Origin: JAWKRB01 sp041389885
GTDB lineage: Bacteria > Myxococcota_A > Polyangia > Polyangiales > Ga0077539
Reading direction: 5' to 3'
DNA: 64,000 bases
Assembly (NCBI GenBank): GCA_041389885.1
Contig: JAWKRB010000006.1
Span: forward strand, 62,001 to 126,000
Both the position numbers and the translations under genes were made by a program. The notes under the pieces were generated by a model that saw nothing but the letters and a program-made list of their open reading frames with translations, did not search any database and had not been told where the DNA came from. This document shows positions 59,932 to 64,000 of this stretch, piece after piece; positions within the stretch are counted from its first letter, which is position 1, and each line of letters starts with the position of its first letter.

Positions 59932-60184
59932 CCTCCTCGCCTGGGCGTCGCGGGCGGGCGAGCGGGAGCACGCGCGACAGTGGGTCCGCGCCCTCTTCGC
60001 GGCGCACGGCGTGCTGCCGCCGAACGCGAGGGTCCTCGTCGGAGATCAGCAGGGGATTGTCCTGGGCGGCGCGGAGGATGGAGAACCGTTCACTCCTTTG
60101 GTGTATCTCACTGGCGACGGATCCCTCGCGCTGCCGGACGCTCCGGTGACCTTCGCGCGGAGCGCCGTCAAGAAGGAGAGCTAG
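59639..60184 (+). CDS. C-terminal part of the same apparently frameshifted gene
   Basis: 181 residues from a GTG at 59639, beginning ASHAAFALGLYGLAEREGASFVEAV and ending FARSAVKKES. The composition is normal and helical. The last part reads VLVGDQQGIVLGGAEDGEPFTPLVYLTGDG, a small beta domain. It lies 6 bp before the kinase gene. On its own it lacks a good ribosome binding site, which favours the frameshift reading over an independent gene. Confidence 0.6.
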   Translation: MASHAAFALGLYGLAEREGASFVEAVETTLPRLIETAMAGGTSLDPHRQRVCALLQSVVAAHDEPSRWNPLARSVALAYDLERLRCPLGPEFDLSALDLLAWASRAGEREHARQWVRALFAAHGVLPPNARVLVGDQQGIVLGGAEDGEPFTPLVYLTGDGSLALPDAPVTFARSAVKKES

Positions 60185-60190
60185 CGCGCG

Positions 60191-61456
60191 ATGGACATCC
60201 AGCCCGGAGCGGTGATCCTGGACCGGTACCGCGTCGAGGGCGTACTCGGCGCCGGCGGCATGGGCCAGGTGTTCCTCGCGCGCCATGTCCACCTGGGCAC
60301 AAAGGTCGCGCTGAAGCTCCTGCGCCACGACGAGGACCCCTTGGCCGAGGAGCGGTTTCACCGCGAGGCCGAGCTCATGGCCCGCGTGCGTCACGTGAAC
60401 GTGGTCTCGGTGCTCGATTTCGGCATGAGCCTCGACGGCGCGCCGTGCATCGCCATGGAGTACGTCGACGGGGTCTCCCTCGAGGACCACCTGATGCGCC
60501 GCTCGGCCATCGCCTGGGGTGAGGCCAGCGAGGCGCTGCAGGGCATCCTCGCGGGGCTCGAGGCGATGCACGCCGCGGGGATCATGCACCGGGACCTCAA
60601 GCCCTCGAACGTGATCCTGGTGGACGACGACCTGGAGCAGCCCAAGCTCATCGACTTCGGCATCGCGAAGCCCCTCGACCCCAGCGCGATTCGCGGTGAC
60701 CTCACCCGCGCGGGGATCCTCGTGGGCACGCCCGCCTACATGTCCCCCGAGCAGCTGGTGGGCGCGCGGGTCGACCAGCGCTCGGACCTCTACGCCGCGG
60801 CGCTGATCTGGTACGAGGCCGTCACCGGGCGGCTGCTCTACGACAGCGATGACTTCACCGAGCTGATGCGGCGCGTGCGCGAGCCCGCGCCGGTGCCGGT
60901 CGCGCCGAGCTCGCTCCCCGAGGTCCCCGACGCCGTGGCGGACGTGGTGCTGTCGGCCCTCGCCATCGACCCCGCGGACCGCCCGGCCGACGCGGCGACC
61001 TTCAGCGCCCAGCTCCGCGCCGCGGCGCGCGTCGGCCGGGGCTCTCGGCCTCCCTCGCGGGGGGAGCGGGACCGCCTGTCGATCCCCTCGCGGAGCACCC
61101 CCTCCGCGGCGCCGAGCGGCACGCGCGGGCGCTACCTCGTGGCGGCCGTTCTTCCGCCCACGCGCCTCGGGCTCGCGGAGGAGCGGCGTTGGCTCGCCTC
61201 GCAGCTCGGCGACCGCGCGCGGGGCTACACCCTGGGCGCGCAGGTGTGGGTCGCGCTCCAGGGCGCGGCGACGAGCGAGGACGAGGCGAGGCACACCGCC
61301 GAGTCGCTCTGCGCGGCGGTGATGGAGCGGTTCGGGCCGACCTCCGTGGCGTCCTGGGCCGTGGTCGAGTCTGACTTCGCGCTCACGGCGCCGCAGCTCA
61401 TCGGCGCGAAGCCGCTGCCGCCCGAGCTGAAGGGCCTGCTCGACGCGATGCTCTAG
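60191..61456 (+). CDS. Hanks-type serine/threonine protein kinase
   Basis: A 421-residue cytoplasmic Ser/Thr kinase. The kinase domain spans about residues 10-275: Gly-loop GVLGAGGMGQVF, catalytic Lys in KVALKLLR, HRDLKPSN (catalytic loop), DFG in LIDFGIAK, and GTPAYMSPEQL (activation loop end). A linker rich in Ser/Arg leads to a C-terminal domain of about 110 residues (RGRYLVAAVLPPTRLGLAEERRWL...) that I cannot name and that has no membrane helix. It is the last gene of the helical-repeat/frameshifted gene group. Confidence 0.94.
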   Translation: MDIQPGAVILDRYRVEGVLGAGGMGQVFLARHVHLGTKVALKLLRHDEDPLAEERFHREAELMARVRHVNVVSVLDFGMSLDGAPCIAMEYVDGVSLEDHLMRRSAIAWGEASEALQGILAGLEAMHAAGIMHRDLKPSNVILVDDDLEQPKLIDFGIAKPLDPSAIRGDLTRAGILVGTPAYMSPEQLVGARVDQRSDLYAAALIWYEAVTGRLLYDSDDFTELMRRVREPAPVPVAPSSLPEVPDAVADVVLSALAIDPADRPADAATFSAQLRAAARVGRGSRPPSRGERDRLSIPSRSTPSAAPSGTRGRYLVAAVLPPTRLGLAEERRWLASQLGDRARGYTLGAQVWVALQGAATSEDEARHTAESLCAAVMERFGPTSVASWAVVESDFALTAPQLIGAKPLPPELKGLLDAML

Positions 61457-61457
61457 G

Positions 61458-61483
61458 GCCTCTCCACGTCCCCGTGGAGAGGC
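61458..61483. terminator. Hairpin terminator between kinase and preA
   Basis: A perfect 11-bp stem (GCCTCTCCACG and CGTGGAGAGGC) with a 4-base loop TCCC begins one base after the kinase stop. No T-run follows on either strand, so it may work as a GC-rich bidirectional terminator between the convergent kinase and preA genes. Confidence 0.75.
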
Positions 61484-61540
61484 GATCGCGCGTTCGCGGA
61501 TGGGGCGGCCCGGCGGGTCACGCGCGGGCCGGCTCGGGGA

Positions 61541-62890
61541 TCACTCGAAGATGCCGCCGGGGACGCGGTCGCGGCCAGAGTTCACGCGGTCCTGCCAGGT
61601 GTCGACCCCGCGGTCGTTGGGGACCTCGACCATCGTGATGCAGCCCTCGACCGGGCAGACCAGCGCACAGAGGTTGCAGCCGACGCACTCGGGCTCGTCG
61701 ATCCAGGGCACCCGGTCGCCCGCGAGCGCGCCGATCACCTGAGGCACGGGCGCCTTCGCCATGCCTTCGGCGTGGGCGTGCGGGGGGCGCGGACGGTCGG
61801 CGGGGCCCGTGAAGATGCACTGATGCGCGCCGTCTTGACAGGCCGCGACGCACTTCTGACAGCCGATGCACAGGTCGGGGTTGATCGAGGCCACGACCTG
61901 GTAGTTCAGGTCGAGCTCGCCCCACTCCTTGTAGGCCGGCACCGCGCTGCCGCGGAATTGATCAAGGGTGAGGCCGCGCTCGTCGAGGAAGTTCGACAGC
62001 CCCTGGATCATGTCCTCGACGATGCGAAACCCGTGATGCATCACCGCGGTGCACACCTGGACGCTGGTCGAGCCGAGCGCGATGAACTCCGCGGCGTCGC
62101 GCCAGTTCGACACCCCGCCGATGCCCGAGATGGGGAGCCGCGACGTGCGCGGGTCGCGCGCCAGCTGCGCGATCATGTGCAGCGCGATGGGCTTCACCGC
62201 GGGGCCGCAGTACCCGCCGTTGGTCGAGCCGCCGCCCACGCGGGGCAGGGGAACTCCCCGCTCGAGGTCGACGCCCACGATCGACTTGATCGTGTTGATG
62301 AGCGACAGGCCGTCGCAATTGCCCTCCAGGGCGGCGTAGCCCGGCTCGAGGATGTCTCCGACGTTGGGCGTGAGCTTCACCAGCACGGGCGTGCGCGCGT
62401 ACTCCTTCACCCACGAGGTGATCTCGGTGAGCACCTTGGGCTCCTGACCCACGGCGCTGCCCATGCCGCGCTCGCACATGCCGTGCGGGCAGCCGAAATT
62501 CAGCTCCAGCCCGTCGCAGCCGGTGTCTTCGGAGCGCTTGATGATCTCGCGCCACTCGTCCTTCGTCTCGACCATCAGCGAGACGATCACCGCGTGGTGG
62601 GGGTAGCGCTTCTTGACCTCGGCGATCTCGCGGAGGTTCACCGCCAGCGGCCGGTCGGTGATGAGCTCGATGTTGTTGAAGCCCATCACCCGACGGCCCG
62701 CGAAGTCGACGCCGCCGAAGCGCGACGAGACGTTCACGATGGGGTTGCCCAGGGTCTTCCACACCGCGCCGCCCCACCCGGCGTCGAAGGCGCGCATGAC
62801 CTGATCGCCGGTGTTCGCCGGCGGCGCCGACGCGAGCCAGAAGGGGTTCGGGCTCTTGATGCCGCACATGTCAATCGAGAGGTCAGCCAT
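61541..62890 (-). CDS. preA: NAD-dependent dihydropyrimidine dehydrogenase subunit PreA
   Basis: A 449-residue flavoprotein subunit. The FMN-binding TIM barrel carries the dihydropyrimidine-site segment NFGCPHGMCERGMG. The C-terminal part has two [4Fe-4S] motifs, CIGCQKCVAAC and CVGCNLCALVCPVEGC. Together with PreT it reduces uracil and thymine to the 5,6-dihydro forms with NADH, the first step of reductive pyrimidine breakdown. It lies 12 bp after preT in the same operon. Confidence 0.96.
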   Translation of the reverse strand: MADLSIDMCGIKSPNPFWLASAPPANTGDQVMRAFDAGWGGAVWKTLGNPIVNVSSRFGGVDFAGRRVMGFNNIELITDRPLAVNLREIAEVKKRYPHHAVIVSLMVETKDEWREIIKRSEDTGCDGLELNFGCPHGMCERGMGSAVGQEPKVLTEITSWVKEYARTPVLVKLTPNVGDILEPGYAALEGNCDGLSLINTIKSIVGVDLERGVPLPRVGGGSTNGGYCGPAVKPIALHMIAQLARDPRTSRLPISGIGGVSNWRDAAEFIALGSTSVQVCTAVMHHGFRIVEDMIQGLSNFLDERGLTLDQFRGSAVPAYKEWGELDLNYQVVASINPDLCIGCQKCVAACQDGAHQCIFTGPADRPRPPHAHAEGMAKAPVPQVIGALAGDRVPWIDEPECVGCNLCALVCPVEGCITMVEVPNDRGVDTWQDRVNSGRDRVPGGIFE

Positions 62891-62902
62891 CGCTCTGCTC
62901 CT

Positions 62903-64000
62903 TCACGCCCCCGCGGGCCACGCGCGCAGCATCGCCCGGGCGGCCTCGCGCCCGTCGGCGACCGCGTTGACGACCTCTTTGCCGCCGTTGATACAGTCTC
63001 CGCCCGCGTACACCCGCGGGTTCCCGGTGCGGCGGGAGTCGGCCTCGACCGAGACGCACCCCCTCGCGTCGAGGCTTACGCCCTCGAAGGCCGCCGCGAG
63101 CGCGCGGAGCTTCTGCTGCCCGATGGCCAGCACGATGAGGTCCGCCGGGAGCACCTCGACCCCGCCCTCACGGCGCTGCACCCGCAGGCCCTCGACGCGC
63201 CCGTCTCCGCCGCGGACCACCGCCGTCGGCGTGCACCCGGTCTGGAGCGTCACCCCGTCCCGCCGCGCGAGGTCCATCTCGTGCGCGTAGCCCGACATGT
63301 CGGCGGCGCCGCGGCGGTAGACCATCGCGACCTCGGGCACCCCGAGCTGCGCCAGCTCGCGCGCCACGTCGATCGCCGTGTTGCCGCCGCCCACGATCAG
63401 CGCGCGGCGCGCGTCGGGGAGCTTGAACCCGGGGGTGTTCTTGATCTCTTCGATCAGCGCCGTGGCGCCCCACACGCCGGGTCCGTCTTCGCCCTCGATC
63501 GCCAGCTTCGAGTCGACGCCCAGACCGAGCCCGAGGAACACCGCGTCGTAGTCCTTCAGCAGCGACTCGGGGGTCACGTCGACGCCCACCTCGACCCCGC
63601 ACCGGACCTCGACGCCCAGCGAGCGCACGTACTCGACCTCGCGGAGGGAGTCTTCGGTGTGGATCTTGTACGGCGCGACCCCGGTGGTGTTCAGCCCGCC
63701 GGGGAGCGCGCGCTTCTCGAAGATCACGGCGCGATGCCCCTCGAGCGCGAGGTACGCGGCGCAGGCCAGCGACGCGGGCCCCGCGCCCAGCAGCGCCACG
63801 CTCCGGCGCGTGCCGCTCGGGGCTCGCGGGCGCATCACCCGCGCGCCGCCCGCGGCCTCGGCGTCGAGCGACGACTCCGTCGCGAACCGCTGCAGCCTGC
63901 CGATCTGAATCGGCGGCTTGTGCCACGGGTTGTACACGCACGAGCCCACGCAGAGCACCTCGACCGGACAGACCCGCGCGCAGGAGTAGCCGAGGATGTT
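62903..64000 (-). CDS. preT: NAD-dependent dihydropyrimidine dehydrogenase subunit PreT (5' end outside window)
   Basis: The last about 365 codons of a PreT-like gene; its frame runs open to the window edge. At the edge the sequence reads GYSCARVCPVEVLCVGSC, the iron-sulfur cysteines of the GltD/PreT N-domain. FAD- and NAD-binding motifs follow: LLGAGPASLACAAYLALEGH and LIVGGGNTAIDVAREL, and the C-terminal GGDCINGGKEVVNAVADGREAA. It passes electrons from NADH to PreA. The start codon lies beyond position 64000. Confidence 0.94.
   Translation of the reverse strand, partial: NILGYSCARVCPVEVLCVGSCVYNPWHKPPIQIGRLQRFATESSLDAEAAGGARVMRPRAPSGTRRSVALLGAGPASLACAAYLALEGHRAVIFEKRALPGGLNTTGVAPYKIHTEDSLREVEYVRSLGVEVRCGVEVGVDVTPESLLKDYDAVFLGLGLGVDSKLAIEGEDGPGVWGATALIEEIKNTPGFKLPDARRALIVGGGNTAIDVARELAQLGVPEVAMVYRRGAADMSGYAHEMDLARRDGVTLQTGCTPTAVVRGGDGRVEGLRVQRREGGVEVLPADLIVLAIGQQKLRALAAAFEGVSLDARGCVSVEADSRRTGNPRVYAGGDCINGGKEVVNAVADGREAARAMLRAWPAGA

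Noticed and set aside
1..64000. Search for tRNA, rRNA, insertion sequences and prophage genes
   Set aside because: No cloverleaf-like segment, conserved rRNA sequence, transposase, integrase or phage structural protein was recognised by eye. A covariance-model scan would be decisive.

Overview
This is a very GC-rich chromosomal segment (my impression is above 70% G+C, not computed). It reads like a myxobacterium-type delta-proteobacterium (Myxococcota/Polyangia, perhaps near the Sandaracinaceae). Pointers are the many lipoproteins with Asp/Ala/Gly-rich 'DAGADA' linkers after the lipobox, MopE-like Cys-rich repeats, a MYXO-CTERM-like tail, Hanks-type kinases, GGDEF proteins and a gspC-N type II secretion operon ending in gspN. 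Genes are densely packed, with many ATGA/GTGA/TTGA overlaps. I see no rRNA, tRNA, transposase, integrase, prophage or CRISPR array.

Layout. (1) 0-11.4 kb: mixed housekeeping and envelope genes: a DUF255 thioredoxin-like protein coupled to a heavy-metal-associated domain protein, two alpha/beta hydrolases, a TetR regulator with an inverted repeat in the divergent gap, a lipoprotein plus a PHM-like copper monooxygenase with a CxxCH motif, and an Asp-box repeat protein. (2) 11.4-26 kb: a metal-homeostasis block. A Fur-family (Zur-like) regulator sits 3 bp before a permease that joins a ZIP-like half to an ArsP/DUF318-like half. It is followed by an SmtB/CzrA-type ArsR sensor coupled to a His-rich protein, two divergent CDF efflux pumps (one DmeF-like), two GGDEF proteins, and a TonB receptor with two lipoproteins. 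A 17-bp semi-palindrome (TTGCrwCrCrwTTGCrr) occurs before the Fur-like gene, before arsR and directly before the TonB receptor, so it is a good candidate operator.

(3) 26-34 kb: a tightly coupled minus-strand operon with a dynamin-like/SrfC-like P-loop GTPase (apparently split in two), an Hsp70/actin-fold ATPase (SrfB-like in concept) and a 270-residue partner. (4) 34-39.6 kb: an M1-type peptidase lipoprotein, a clear bacterial major-vault-protein homologue of 814 residues with a small membrane protein behind it, and a phospholipase-D-like protein. (5) 39.6-54.1 kb: a complete T2SS operon in the order gspC-D-E-F-(pseudopilin-like)-G-H-I-J-K-L-M-N, including an extra protein that looks like a GspG without the prepilin peptidase signal. 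(6) 54.3-61.5 kb: secreted proteins, an M23 peptidase coupled to a MopE-like lipoprotein, then a cluster of a repeat-like protein, an apparently frameshifted gene and a Ser/Thr kinase closed by a strong hairpin. (7) 61.5-64 kb: preT-preA, dihydropyrimidine dehydrogenase subunits, with preT cut by the window edge.

The most unusual items are the vault-protein homologue, the fused metal permease with its putative three-site regulon, the GTPase/Hsp70-like operon and the signal-less pseudopilin in the T2SS. All function calls rest on reading motifs; no database search was possible.
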